Under the pieces are notes generated by a model, which saw only the letters and a program-made list of their open reading frames with translations, ran no database searches and was not told where the DNA came from. Positions 1 through 8,324 of a DNA stretch of 64,000 nt are shown piece after piece. The DNA comes from CAZUDO01 sp964618895. GTDB taxonomy: Bacteria > Desulfobacterota > Binatia > DP-6. The translations under genes and the position numbers were made by a program. The stretch's first letter is position 1. Each line of letters starts with the position of its first letter. Location of the stretch: assembly GCA_964618895.1 (NCBI GenBank), contig CAZUDO010000031.1, forward strand, positions 101,710 to 165,709. The letters run 5' to 3'.

Positions 1-5
1 ACGCT

Positions 6-302
6 GTGGGGACCTTCCAGAAGTGTGCCGGAGCTACAGGACGACGGGCGAGACGGCTATTCGCCGAGGCCGAGGAATGGTTTGCCTCGGACGATGCAGA
101 GTGGCCCTATGCCTTCGCGAACATCTGCCAGGCGCTCGGTCTCGAGCCGTTGTACGTACGCAAGGGACTGCGGCGCTGGTACGACCAGCACCGGGGTCTC
201 CCTGAGGCCGGAGGCAAGATCGTCCGGTTCCCCTTCCGGCGGGTGAACGGCAGTCGCCACTCGATCACCGGGCGTCCGGTCGGGCTGCGCCGGTCCGCGT
301 AA
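6..302 (+). CDS. Small conserved protein of unknown function (WP-F-N-C-AL family)
   Basis: Reads from GTG at 6, but the frame is open to the window edge, so this may be the 3' end of a longer gene. The core around residues 19-55 has a WPYAFANICQALGL segment that resembles a protein encoded at 29044-29346 (WPFSFENLCDALDL). The shared pattern is an acidic residue, WP, F, N, a Cys and an AL-L/D helix followed by basic residues, which suggests a small helical domain. After about residue 60 it is Arg-rich and probably disordered. No function can be assigned. It does not share the purM ribosome-binding region and is probably a separate transcription unit. Confidence 0.5.
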   Translation: MGTFQKCAGATGRRARRLFAEAEEWFASDDAEWPYAFANICQALGLEPLYVRKGLRRWYDQHRGLPEAGGKIVRFPFRRVNGSRHSITGRPVGLRRSA

Positions 303-364
303 GCCAAGACAGCGTCCGCCAGCTTTACCCATCCTGCCGTTCCTGCAATAGAGCGGGCACGTTC

Positions 365-1441
365 ATGACAGGTCTGACGGAACGGGCAGCAGGCGTACGG
401 TCGGTCGGTCCAGCGCTAGAGGCACTCCTCCGCTACGTGCGCCCGACTTTCTCCAACGCCCCGGACGCCGTGCCGTGCCTCCCGATTGGGTATTTTGCCA
501 ACGTGATCCCGGTGACCCCCACGCTCGGGATCGCCATCGCGACGGACGGGGTCGGGACCAAGCTGTTAGTCGCACAGGCCGTAGGGCGGTTCGACACCGT
601 CGGTGTCGACTGTGTTGCGATGAACGTCAATGACGTGCTCTGCGTCGGTGCACGCCCCGTGGCACTGGTCGATTACCTCGCTGTCGAGGAAGCCACGCCG
701 GAGCTGCTCGGGGCGCTGGGAGAGGGACTGGCACGTGGCTGCGAAGAGGCCGGCGTGTCGTGCCCCGGCGGTGAGCTCGCTCAGGTGCGCGAGATGCTCC
801 GTGGGGCTCGCCCGGGGATGGCGGTCGACCTGGTGGGGACAGCGATCGGCGTGGTGGCCTTGGACCGGGTCCTGGCGGGCCAAGCGGTGCAGGCCGGCGA
901 TATCCTACTCGGCCTTGAGAGCACGGGCCTGCACGCGAACGGCTACACGCTCGCTCGCCGTGTGCTGCTCGACCGCGCCCAGCTGTCGCTCGACGGCCAC
1001 GTCGCAGAACTGGGCTGCGTGTTGGCGGAAGAGCTCTTGCGGCCGACCCGCATCTACGTGAAGCCCGTGCTCGACCTGCTCGAGCGCGGCCTAGTGGTGC
1101 ACGCGCTCGCGCATCACACGGGAGACGGTCTCTTCAACCTCGTCCGTACCGAGAAAGCCGTCGGGTTCGACATCGAACACTGGCCTGCTCCCCCGCCGAT
1201 CTTCGCACTCCTGCAGCGCCTCGGCGACATTCCCGACGCCGAGATGTTCCGCGCCTTCAACATGGGGATCGGCTTCTCGTTGGTAGTGCCAGCGGAGGGC
1301 GCCGGGGCCGTGCGCTCGGTGCTCGAGGGACACGGACTCACCGTGCACACACTCGGTCACGCAACCAGCGATCCGGAGCGCATCTTGCGCTTCAGGCCTC
1401 GCAGCCTCGTCGGCCGGGACGGGCGCTTCGCCCCGGCGTAG
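365..1441 (+). CDS. purM: Phosphoribosylformylglycinamidine cyclo-ligase (AIR synthase)
   Basis: Closes the imidazole ring in de novo purine synthesis, converting FGAM to AIR with ATP. The 358-residue length fits the family. The nucleotide-binding DGVGTKLL motif begins at Asp61, followed by AMNVNDVLCVGARPVALVDY, GLHANGYTLAR and FNMGIGF, all typical PurM blocks. Two blocks deviate. The usual GGETAEMPG is GGELAQVREML, and the usual TGGG is HHTGDGLFN. These could be lineage variation or altered activity. Start ATG at 365 is chosen because it gives the expected N-terminus; no strong Shine-Dalgarno is visible. The gene is convergent with the rlpA-like gene only 18 bases away, with no obvious terminator between them. 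Confidence 0.9.
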   Translation: MTGLTERAAGVRSVGPALEALLRYVRPTFSNAPDAVPCLPIGYFANVIPVTPTLGIAIATDGVGTKLLVAQAVGRFDTVGVDCVAMNVNDVLCVGARPVALVDYLAVEEATPELLGALGEGLARGCEEAGVSCPGGELAQVREMLRGARPGMAVDLVGTAIGVVALDRVLAGQAVQAGDILLGLESTGLHANGYTLARRVLLDRAQLSLDGHVAELGCVLAEELLRPTRIYVKPVLDLLERGLVVHALAHHTGDGLFNLVRTEKAVGFDIEHWPAPPPIFALLQRLGDIPDAEMFRAFNMGIGFSLVVPAEGAGAVRSVLEGHGLTVHTLGHATSDPERILRFRPRSLVGRDGRFAPA

Positions 1442-1459
1442 TCGGGACGGTCGCGCTAC

Positions 1460-1882
1460 CTACGAACCGATGAGCTCGATGCGTACGCGGGCGATCCCGC
1501 GCTGCACCATACCGAGGACGCGCGCTGCCCCGTAGGAGAGGTCGATCTCGCGCTGCCCGATGTACGGGCCCCGATCGTTGATGATCACCAGGACGGACCG
1601 GCCGTTGTGGAGATTCGTCACCCGGACCCTGCTCCCCAGTGGCAGCGTCTTGTGCGCCCCGGTGAGCAGCCCCGGGTCGAACCGCTCCCCGCTGGCGGTC
1701 AGGCGACGATCGAACTCCTGCCCGTACCAGGAGGCCTGGCCCACCTTGGCCCAGGAATCTTGGGCAGGCTCAGCCAGTGCTTGGGTGGCGCCGCCGAGCG
1801 TTCCCGCAAGGAAAGCCGCCGCCAGAATCTGTGTGAAGGACCGGGGAATCGATCCCCCAGTCCGTCTGGGCACGGTACGCAT
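1460..1882 (-). CDS. rlpA: RlpA-like exported double-psi beta-barrel protein
   Basis: A 140-residue exported protein with a signal peptide ending near Ala37 (QALA/EP). It is followed by a double-psi beta-barrel with GQASWYGQEF, TASGERFDP, GAHKTLPLGSRVRVTN and INDRGPY motifs, the RlpA signature. RlpA proteins bind or cleave denuded peptidoglycan glycans at the septum. The C-terminal SPOR domain of E. coli RlpA is absent, so this is a minimal RlpA. ATG at 1882 is preceded by AAGGAG at 7-base spacing. The 5' leader is a c-di-AMP riboswitch (1898-2022), so expression is probably tied to cell-wall or osmotic signalling. Confidence 0.88.
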   Translation of the reverse strand: MRTVPRRTGGSIPRSFTQILAAAFLAGTLGGATQALAEPAQDSWAKVGQASWYGQEFDRRLTASGERFDPGLLTGAHKTLPLGSRVRVTNLHNGRSVLVIINDRGPYIGQREIDLSYGAARVLGMVQRGIARVRIELIGS

Positions 1883-1897
1883 TATCCAGCTCCTTGG

Positions 1898-2022
1898 TCG
1901 CCTGCGAAGTTAGCTGACGGGTTCGGGCTCAAAGAGCATGCCCGTCCGGGGTCGAGTGGCCTCCCCGGATTAACCCCCTTGGTCCTGGGTCCTCCGCTCC
2001 CCGTATGGGGATTAGGCGCTGT
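1898..2022 (-). ncRNA. ydaO/yuaA-type c-di-AMP riboswitch leader of the rlpA-like gene
   Basis: Read on the minus strand, the leader carries the conserved ydaO blocks in order: CCTAATCCCC, a GGGGAGCGGAGG block, GGGGTTAATC, a GAGCCCGAACCCGTCAGC block and GCTAACTTCGCAGGC. It ends 15 bases before the ATG of the RlpA-like gene, and the ribosome-binding site AAGGAG lies just past the last helix. Riboswitches of this class bind cyclic di-AMP and usually switch off genes for cell-wall hydrolases and osmolyte transport when the ligand is abundant. The association with a peptidoglycan-acting exported protein fits. A TTGACC element at 2062-2067 (minus) could be the -35 box. Assignment rests on motif recognition by eye. 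Confidence 0.87.
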
Positions 2023-2120
2023 ATAACCTCATAAGGGTATTGCCGAAGTCGCATGCGAGGGTCAAGCGCGCATGCGCCATGCGGATCGCCCACCGGCATA
2101 ACAAAGGGAAATCGCAGCGG

Positions 2121-2351
2121 CTAATGGTTCTCGTCGCCGGTGTCCCAATTGCCCTTGACCGGAGGGAGGAGGGGCGACTTGTAGTGCGCGACCGGGCTCG
2201 CGGCCGGCTTGCGGTACACGAAGATCGTGTCGCATCCGGCACACGCGGCGCGCAGGGAACCCTGCTCCCGCTTCAGACGGACGGTGACCACGTCACCGTT
2301 TCCGTGGCGATGTTGAATCGCCGGGTACTCGGCGACGTAGACCGTCCGCAT
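2121..2351 (-). CDS. Small hypothetical protein with a CxxC motif
   Basis: A 76-residue reading frame in an otherwise gene-poor stretch (2023-2441) between the riboswitch leader and the DUF255 gene. It has a beta-like N-terminus, a CAGCDTIF segment that could be half of a zinc ribbon, and a polar C-terminus ending GNWDTGDENH. No Shine-Dalgarno is evident before the ATG at 2351. I do not recognise a family. It could be a real small gene or a chance frame. The rest of the gap shows nothing recognisable. Confidence 0.35.
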   Translation of the reverse strand: MRTVYVAEYPAIQHRHGNGDVVTVRLKREQGSLRAACAGCDTIFVYRKPAASPVAHYKSPLLPPVKGNWDTGDENH

Positions 2352-2441
2352 CGGTGGAGCTAGCTAACCCCCACCCGCGAGGCTGTCAATCAAACCGCAC
2401 AGCGTTGCGCTGCCTCCGGCGCGCTGCCACGATGGTACGGC

Positions 2442-4502
2442 GTGACCAGCCCCAACCGCCTCGTTCATGAGACGAGCCCGTATCTCCTGCAGCACGCCCA
2501 CAACCCGGTGGACTGGTATCCGTGGGGCGAGGAGGCCTTCGCGCGGGCACGGAGTGAGAGCAAGCCGATCTTGCTGTCGGTCGGGTACTCGGCGTGCCAC
2601 TGGTGCCACGTCATGGAGCGCGAGTCGTTCGAGAACCCCGAGATCGCGCGCTTGATGAACCAATGGTTCGTCAACGTCAAAGTGGACCGGGAGGAGCGGC
2701 CGGACGTCGACGACGTCTACATGAAGGCGGTGCAGCTCCTGACCGGGCGCGGCGGCTGGCCGATGACGGTGTTCCTGCGGCCGGACGGGACGCCGTTCTA
2801 TGGCGGCACGTACTTCCCGCCGGTCGATCGGCACGGGCTCCCCGGCTTTCCGCGCGTGCTCGAGGCGATGGCCCGTGCCCATCGGGAGCGGCCGGCCGAG
2901 GTCCAACAGTCGGCGGCCCAGATACTGGAGGGCCTCTCGCGCGTGGACACGGGTGCTCCCGGCAGCGGTGCCCTCGACGGCGCCCTGCCGCGGCGCGCCG
3001 CCGAGGCGCTACTGCGCCACGTCGATCGCGACCACGGCGGCCTCGGTGGCGCCCCGAAGTTCCCCCACACGCAGGCGTTCCAGCTCCTTCTGCGCCAGGG
3101 GTGCCGCGCCGGCGACCGCGCGATGGTGGACGCCGTTCTGGTCACCTGCGAGCGCATGGCGCGCGGCGGGGTGTACGACCAGATCGGCGGCGGCTTCCAC
3201 CGCTACTCGGTCGACGCACGCTGGCTCGTCCCGCATTTCGAGAAGATGCTGTACGACAACGCGCAACTGCCGCGCCTGTACCTGGAGGCATACCAAGTAA
3301 CCGCCGATCCGGCCTGGCGTACCGTCGCCGAGGAGACGCTCGATTACCTGCTGCGCGACATGCGCCATCCCCGGGGGGGGTTCTTCTCGGCAACGGACGC
3401 CGACAGCGAGGGCGAGGAAGGGAAGTATTTCGTCTGGACCCCGGCGGAGGTCGCCGCCGTCGTCGAGCCAGCCGATCGGGACCTCGTCTGCCGGTACTGG
3501 GACATTTCGATGGCCGGGAACTTCGAGGGCAGCAGTATCCCGCACATTACCCTCTCGGTCCTGCAGGTGGCGCAGCTCTTCGGACGGACCCCGGACGATG
3601 CGACGACGGCGATCCGGACCGCGCGCACCCGACTCCTCGCGGCCCGCGCCGGACGGTCGGCACCCCTGCGCGACGAGAAGATATTGGTCGCTTGGAACGC
3701 GCTCGCGATCGGGACGCTGGCGGAGGCCGGCCGTGTGCTCGGGGCGCCGCGATTCGTGGACGCGGCCCGCCAGGCGATCGAGTTCATCTGGACCCAGGTG
3801 CGGGCCGGCGATCAGCTCCTGCATGTCTGGACCGCGGGACGGGCGCGGGGCGGTGCCTACCTGGACGACCACGCGTTCCTCGCCAGCGCGCTGGTCGACG
3901 TGTTCGAGGCCACCGGGGAGCGTGCGATGCTGACCCGCGCACAGGCGCTCGTCGCCCAGCTCGAGGCGCGCTTCCGCGACGCCGAGGGCGGGGGGTACTT
4001 CTTCACCGCCCACGATCACGAGCGTTTGATCGTGCGCGGGAAAAATGGCTCCGACGGAAGCCTGCCGGCGGGGAACGCGGTGGCCGCGCATGTGCTTCTC
4101 CGCCTCTCGCATCTCACCGGTGACCCGGCCTACCGGGTACGGGCAGAGGAGATCCTGCACCTTTACCATGGGGCCGCCGCCGAACACCCCTTCGCCTACG
4201 CCACGTACCTCCAGGTGCTCGAGTACTACCACCAGGGACCGACCGAGGTCGTCATCGTCGGCCGCTGCGACGCCCCGGACACCAACGCCCTGTGGCAGGT
4301 GGTGGCGAGCACGCTCGTCCCGCACCGGGTCCTGGTGGGGGTGGAGCCCGGGGACCCCGACCCGTTGGCCCCCGCGTGCAACCGACCGGCGGTCGACGGC
4401 CGGGCGACGGCCTACGTCTGCCGGAACTCGACGTGCTCTGCGCCGGTAACCGACCCGACCGCGCTGCGAGCGTTGCTCGACCTACGAGAGGGACAACCAT
4501 GA
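2442..4502 (+). CDS. DUF255 thioredoxin-domain protein (YyaL/SSP411 family)
   Basis: A 686-residue protein of the YyaL/spermatogenesis-associated protein 20 family. The N-terminal thioredoxin-like domain has the family signature NPVDWYPWGEEAF and a CHWC redox motif at residues 52-55, then GWPMTVFL and YGGTYFPP. The remaining ~500 residues form the (alpha/alpha)6 glycosidase/epimerase-like barrel with GGGFHRYSVDARWLVPHFEK and SDGSLPAGN motifs. The biochemical role of the family is not established. GTG at 2442 gives the standard start. The stop overlaps the next start (ATGA at 4499-4502), indicating translational coupling with the SCP2-like gene. Confidence 0.92.
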   Translation: MTSPNRLVHETSPYLLQHAHNPVDWYPWGEEAFARARSESKPILLSVGYSACHWCHVMERESFENPEIARLMNQWFVNVKVDREERPDVDDVYMKAVQLLTGRGGWPMTVFLRPDGTPFYGGTYFPPVDRHGLPGFPRVLEAMARAHRERPAEVQQSAAQILEGLSRVDTGAPGSGALDGALPRRAAEALLRHVDRDHGGLGGAPKFPHTQAFQLLLRQGCRAGDRAMVDAVLVTCERMARGGVYDQIGGGFHRYSVDARWLVPHFEKMLYDNAQLPRLYLEAYQVTADPAWRTVAEETLDYLLRDMRHPRGGFFSATDADSEGEEGKYFVWTPAEVAAVVEPADRDLVCRYWDISMAGNFEGSSIPHITLSVLQVAQLFGRTPDDATTAIRTARTRLLAARAGRSAPLRDEKILVAWNALAIGTLAEAGRVLGAPRFVDAARQAIEFIWTQVRAGDQLLHVWTAGRARGGAYLDDHAFLASALVDVFEATGERAMLTRAQALVAQLEARFRDAEGGGYFFTAHDHERLIVRGKNGSDGSLPAGNAVAAHVLLRLSHLTGDPAYRVRAEEILHLYHGAAAEHPFAYATYLQVLEYYHQGPTEVVIVGRCDAPDTNALWQVVASTLVPHRVLVGVEPGDPDPLAPACNRPAVDGRATAYVCRNSTCSAPVTDPTALRALLDLREGQP

Positions 4503-5110
4503 CCGATACGACCCCGCTCGATCCTGCCACCTTCCTCCGCGACCACGTCGCGCCGCGCTCCCGGCGCCGCGTCGAGGACCTCCGCGCTCAGATCAAACGC
4601 CTCGAGGCGGAGCTGGCCGACCGGCTCGCCGCCGAGGCCACCATCGAGATCGTGCTCGAAGGCGCAGGGGGCGGCACGTGGTACCTGAACGTGCGCCAGG
4701 GCGAGACCGAAGTCGCCACGAGCCCCACCGCCGCGCCGCTGGTTCGGGTCTTCCAGCCGCTGGCCGACTGGGAAGCCCTGGCACGCACCGAGCTGGCTGC
4801 AGGTGCCGGGGACGGGGGGGCACTGCCCGCAGGGGGCGATCTGACGCGGGCACGCGTCGACCGCCTGCGCGGCCTGCAAGGCGCGCTCGAGTTCCGGCTC
4901 GTCGCCGACGACGGCGAGCGCCGTACGGTGGTGCAGTTCGGGTCCGGGGAGCAGCAGCCACCTCGCTGCACACTCCGCCTGCGAGCCGACGACGCGCGCC
5001 GGCTACGCACGGGCGAGGTCAGTCCTCAGGCCGCGTTTCTGCAGGGCCTCGTGAAGCTCGAGGGGGACCTCGCCTTCGCCATGCAGGTGGGCGCCGCCCT
5101 GTTCATGTGA
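4499..5110 (+). CDS. SCP2-like sterol/lipid-binding domain protein
   Basis: A 203-residue protein translationally coupled to the DUF255 gene by a 4-base overlap. A short helical N-terminus with a coiled-coil-like stretch (residues 18-45) precedes an SCP2-type fold. The C-terminal half has the pattern ADDARRLRTGEVSPQAAFLQ then KLEGDLAFAMQVGAAL, the usual hallmark of bacterial SCP2 domains, which bind acyl chains or sterols in a hydrophobic tunnel. The ligand is unknown. Alanine and glycine-rich loops in the middle (AAGAGDGGALPAGG) look like a low-complexity insertion. It is convergent with the enoyl-CoA hydratase gene, with one base between stops. Confidence 0.72.
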   Translation: MTDTTPLDPATFLRDHVAPRSRRRVEDLRAQIKRLEAELADRLAAEATIEIVLEGAGGGTWYLNVRQGETEVATSPTAAPLVRVFQPLADWEALARTELAAGAGDGGALPAGGDLTRARVDRLRGLQGALEFRLVADDGERRTVVQFGSGEQQPPRCTLRLRADDARRLRTGEVSPQAAFLQGLVKLEGDLAFAMQVGAALFM

Positions 5111-5111
5111 C

Positions 5112-5882
5112 CTAGCGCCCGCGGAAAAGGGGCGGGCGGCGCTCCCGTTGTGCTGCCAGTCCTTCCTGCGCGTCCTCGCTGCCCCGCACACGCTCGGCCA
5201 GCTCCTCGAGATCGTCACGCCGGAGGGTGTGGTGGTGCTCGACCAGCCGCTGCACGAACGCCTTCATGGCACGCACGGACAGCGGCGCGAGGGCCGCGAT
5301 CTGTCGCCCCAGATAGTTGGCGGCACGCCCCAGCTCGGGGTCGGCGACGACCCGATTGACCAGGCCGAGGGCGCGTGCGGCCTGCGCGTCGATGGCCTCG
5401 CCGGTGAACAAGAGTTCCTTGGTGGCCGCCGCCCCGATGGTATCGACCAGCTTCCAGGTGAGGGTCACGGGGACGCAGATGCCGATGCGCGCGAGCGGCA
5501 TGGCGAAACGCGCGCTTTCGGCTACCACGCGCAGATCACAGTGCAGCGCCAGCTCGCATCCGCCGGCGACGGCATCCCCCTGTACGGCGGCGATGGTCGG
5601 TTGCGGGCACGCTTCCAGGACCTTGAGGGCGTGCTCGAGGGTCTGGGTGTCGACCGCCCCGGCGGCGCGTTGCGCGGCCAGCTCGCGCAGGTCCAGGCCG
5701 GCACAGAACGCCGGCCCGTTGCCCGCGAGCACCAATACGCGCACGGCGTCGTCGCCGGCGACGCGCTCGAAGATGGCGCGGAGGTCGGCGATCATCGCGG
5801 TTGTCAGCGCGTTGCGCTTGTCGGGGCGGTCGAGGGTGATGGTGCACACATGGTCGGTGGTCGAGACGAGAATGTTGCTCAT
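5112..5882 (-). CDS. Enoyl-CoA hydratase/isomerase (crotonase) family protein
   Basis: A 256-residue crotonase-fold enzyme with DRPDKRNALT near residue 20, GNGPAFCAGLDL and GDAVAGGCELAL, the two oxyanion-hole blocks. The position of the first catalytic Glu of classical hydratases (PExxxG) is MPLARIG here, so a Leu replaces Glu, while a Glu is kept in KELLFTGEAI. It may therefore be an isomerase or another crotonase rather than a true hydratase. Start ATG at 5882 is five bases from the GloB stop. It is the third gene of an operon with the coiled-coil protein and GloB. Confidence 0.88.
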   Translation of the reverse strand: MSNILVSTTDHVCTITLDRPDKRNALTTAMIADLRAIFERVAGDDAVRVLVLAGNGPAFCAGLDLRELAAQRAAGAVDTQTLEHALKVLEACPQPTIAAVQGDAVAGGCELALHCDLRVVAESARFAMPLARIGICVPVTLTWKLVDTIGAAATKELLFTGEAIDAQAARALGLVNRVVADPELGRAANYLGRQIAALAPLSVRAMKAFVQRLVEHHHTLRRDDLEELAERVRGSEDAQEGLAAQRERRPPLFRGR

Positions 5883-5887
5883 GGGGG

Positions 5888-6667
5888 TCAGTAGTGGTCC
5901 TTGAGTGTCCGGACGGCGGCAAAGACCGCGACGCGATCGTCCGCGGAAACGTCCGGGACCTGGGTCCGCACCGAAGCCCGGAGCTCTGCACTGTCTATAC
6001 GCAGGAAGGGATTGGTCGCGCGCTCCTCCGCCATCGTGGTGGGGACGGTGGGACGGCCCGCCCGCCGGAGCCCTTCGACACGCGCGAGCTTCTCCTGCAG
6101 CACCCGGTTCCCGGGCTCGAGCGTCAGGGCAAAGCGGAGGTTCTTCTCGGTATATTCGTGCCCGCAGAAGACACGGGTCTCGTCCGGCAGTGCGACGAGG
6201 CGCGCCAGCGACGCCATCATCTGGGCCGCGTCGCCCTCGAACAGGCGGCCGCACCCACCGGCGAACAGTGTATCGCCGGTGAACACCACCCGCTCGGCCG
6301 GGAAATGGTAGGCTACGTGCCCGCTCGTGTGCGCCGGAATGAGGATGACCGTGCCGGCGACGGTTCCGACTCGCACGGGGTCTCCGTCGCGCAGCTGGTC
6401 GGTGAGGCCGGGGATGCGCGGGCCGTCGGCGGCGGAACCATGAACGCGCAGGTCGGGGATGGCGGCGAGCAGATCGAGGTTGCCACCCACGTGGTCGAAG
6501 TGGTGGTGCGTCGCCAGAACCGCCACCAGGCGAAGGGATCGCCGGCGAACTTCATCCAGGACGGGCCGCGCCTCGGCGCAGTCGACGACCCCAGCCGCGT
6601 TCGAGACGGAATCGATGAGCAGGTAGGCGTAGTTGTCGCTCAGCTGCGGGACGGGAACGACGTCCAC
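5888..6667 (-). CDS. gloB: Hydroxyacylglutathione hydrolase (glyoxalase II)
   Basis: A 259-residue metallo-beta-lactamase-fold thioesterase that would hydrolyse S-lactoylglutathione. The metal motif is THHHFDHVGG, followed by HTSGHVAYH, FTGDTLFAGGCGRLFEG and FCGHEYTEKNLRFA, the classic GloB order. The C-terminal domain has PTVPTTMAEERATNPFLR, which in GloB proteins contacts glutathione. GTG at 6667 starts the protein at MDVVPVPQLSDNY, matching the family N-terminus. No ATG fits, and the preceding gene ends at 6699. No strong Shine-Dalgarno is seen, so translation may depend on the upstream gene. Confidence 0.9.
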   Translation of the reverse strand: MDVVPVPQLSDNYAYLLIDSVSNAAGVVDCAEARPVLDEVRRRSLRLVAVLATHHHFDHVGGNLDLLAAIPDLRVHGSAADGPRIPGLTDQLRDGDPVRVGTVAGTVILIPAHTSGHVAYHFPAERVVFTGDTLFAGGCGRLFEGDAAQMMASLARLVALPDETRVFCGHEYTEKNLRFALTLEPGNRVLQEKLARVEGLRRAGRPTVPTTMAEERATNPFLRIDSAELRASVRTQVPDVSADDRVAVFAAVRTLKDHY

Positions 6668-6698
6668 AAGCGCCGCGGCCGGCGACCCGCCGGGGCCG

Positions 6699-7532
6699 CT
6701 AGTCCTCCACCGCGGCCGGCGTGCGGGACGGCTCCTTGAAGGAGACCGCCGGTGCGGCGGCCGTACCGGACACCTGCTCGACGCGGAAGAGCCGCTCGCG
6801 CAGGGCAGCCGCCTCGACGGCCCGCGACAACTGTTCCTTGGAGAGATCACTCAAGCGGGCTTCGAGCCGGGCGAGGCGATCGCGGAAGCCGGCCGCTTCG
6901 CCGGCCCGTGTGATCTGCTCCTTGTGGCTCTCGACGATGCGCCCCTCGAGGCGCGTCAGCCGTTCGCGTAGAGCGCCGAATTCGCCGAGCTTCGTGCCCA
7001 CCTCACGACCGAGGTCGGTGAGACGCTGGTCGATACGCTCGAGTCGCTTGAAGACATCGTCCGCGTCCAGGGCGTCGCGAGCGGTGCTACGGCTCATCTC
7101 TCCGACCCGCCGTTCGAGCTGCTGCACCCGCAGGCTCAACTCCTCGCCCCGGGCGAGCGCCGCAGCCGCCCGATCGCCGGCGCCACTCGCGATTGCTTCG
7201 ACGGGGGCAACCAGCTCGCGGATGCCTTCTTTCGGGACGTCGGCGAGACGGTTCTCGACGGCGCGCACGCGCTCGCGGACGCGGTCGAGGTCGCGACGGA
7301 AGGTGGACGCCAACCCGCTCAGCAACGCGTCGACGCGGTCGGACACCCGATCTTCGAGGGCCCCGATGAGCGTCGTGATCTGCTCCTCGACACCGCGGCT
7401 GACATCGAGGATACGCTTCTGCACGCCGGTACGTAGTGAATCAGCCTGGTCGACCAGCGCCTTCCCGCTGCCGACGAGCATGTCCTGCAGCTGAGCCAGC
7501 CGCCCGCGCGGCGCCTCCTTGGTGCGTCCCAT
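6699..7532 (-). CDS. Long coiled-coil protein of unknown function
   Basis: A 277-residue, almost entirely helical protein rich in Arg, Glu, Leu and Ala with heptad spacing throughout (for example ERIDQRLTDLGREVGTKL and ARLEARLSDLSKEQLSRA). Repeated LxRLExRxxxxxKEQ units occur between residues 170 and 245. No signal peptide or membrane segment. It resembles phasin-like or polyhydroxyalkanoate-granule regulators only in composition, so no function is assigned. ATG at 7532 is favoured over GTG at 7535 because GGAGG lies 6 bases upstream. It heads the operon that continues into gloB and the crotonase gene. Confidence 0.75.
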   Translation of the reverse strand: MGRTKEAPRGRLAQLQDMLVGSGKALVDQADSLRTGVQKRILDVSRGVEEQITTLIGALEDRVSDRVDALLSGLASTFRRDLDRVRERVRAVENRLADVPKEGIRELVAPVEAIASGAGDRAAAALARGEELSLRVQQLERRVGEMSRSTARDALDADDVFKRLERIDQRLTDLGREVGTKLGEFGALRERLTRLEGRIVESHKEQITRAGEAAGFRDRLARLEARLSDLSKEQLSRAVEAAALRERLFRVEQVSGTAAAPAVSFKEPSRTPAAVED

Positions 7533-8093
7533 CACGACCTCCTTCGCGACGACCGGCGCGCTGCCGCAGAGGTGCTCACGGCGTTTCGCTTACGGCGCAC
7601 CTCCGTGCGCGGGAATCCCGATCGATGCCCACCCGCATGTCCCAGCGGCAACCTCCCACGATCCCTCGGGGAACTCGCGCATCCTTAGAGCAAGTGGGCG
7701 GAAGAATTGCAACTCGGGGGCGAAGAATTGTCGTGCAGGTTGTCCAGCCAGACCCGCGGGAATGACACTCGGAACGACCGGCTCATCGTCGCGCCGAGTG
7801 CACGCCAGCCGAGTCGGAATCATAGGTCGACGAGTATCGTCGCGGACGGTCCGGTCGCCGGGAGTCCCTTCGCGACAAGTTTGGCGGCGAGCAAGTCGGC
7901 CGCTGGAGTCGCATTGCCTGGTGGGTTGGGTGTCGATGCGAATCAGCTCGACTAGCAAACGCCTCTGCGGAGCGATGTCGAGGCCGCGGCCGTCAGCCAT
8001 AAGGTTCCAAACTGCCCGGGCAGGGAATGGACAGCGGCGGTTGGTGTCCGCCGGCGTGGTGTACGGCCGGGAGCGGCGCACGATTGACGCGAG
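7533..8093. other. Non-coding stretch, nothing recognisable
   Basis: Between the coiled-coil gene and the DnaA-box-like cluster there are about 560 bases without a convincing gene. Long frames exist on both strands but have no family resemblance and no ribosome-binding site. A CGGGAATCCCG palindrome lies at about 7611-7621. The lower GC and lack of coding bias suggest true intergenic DNA. Confidence 0.5.
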
Positions 8094-8317
8094 TTATTCA
8101 CAGCTTGCAGCATCGGATCTCGGCCTTACCAACGGTCAGGTCTTGGCAGGGGACCTGCGGTGATCGCAGGCACAGCGTATGGGCAGTTATTCTGTAAAAT
8201 CAAATATATCCACTCACTCGGGCGATCCGTCACCCTACGCTGGAACCTCCTTGGATCCGGCCATCGATCGGAGCTCGGTTACGCACTGCGCTATGAGATA
8301 TCCACAGGTTACCCACA
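8094..8317. repeat. Cluster of DnaA-box-like 9-mers, possible replication-related site
   Basis: On the plus strand: TTATTCACA at 8094-8102 (perfect TTATNCACA), ATATCCACT at 8206-8214 (7 of 9), ATATCCACA at 8298-8306 (8 of 9) and TTACCCACA at 8309-8317 (8 of 9, three bases after the previous one). An AT-rich patch (TTATTCTGTAAAATC and following, 8187-8210) lies between them, unusual in this GC-rich window. This is the arrangement expected of a bacterial origin or a DnaA-regulated site. However, dnaA, dnaN, rpmH, gidA or parAB are not adjacent, so origin function is only a possibility. Confidence 0.4.
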
Positions 8318-8324
8318 GTGGCTA

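Noticed and set aside
7519..8163. Long open frames on both strands in the intergenic gap (about 214 and 163 codons).
   Set aside because: No ribosome-binding site, no family resemblance, and unusual composition. Likely chance frames in GC-rich DNA.
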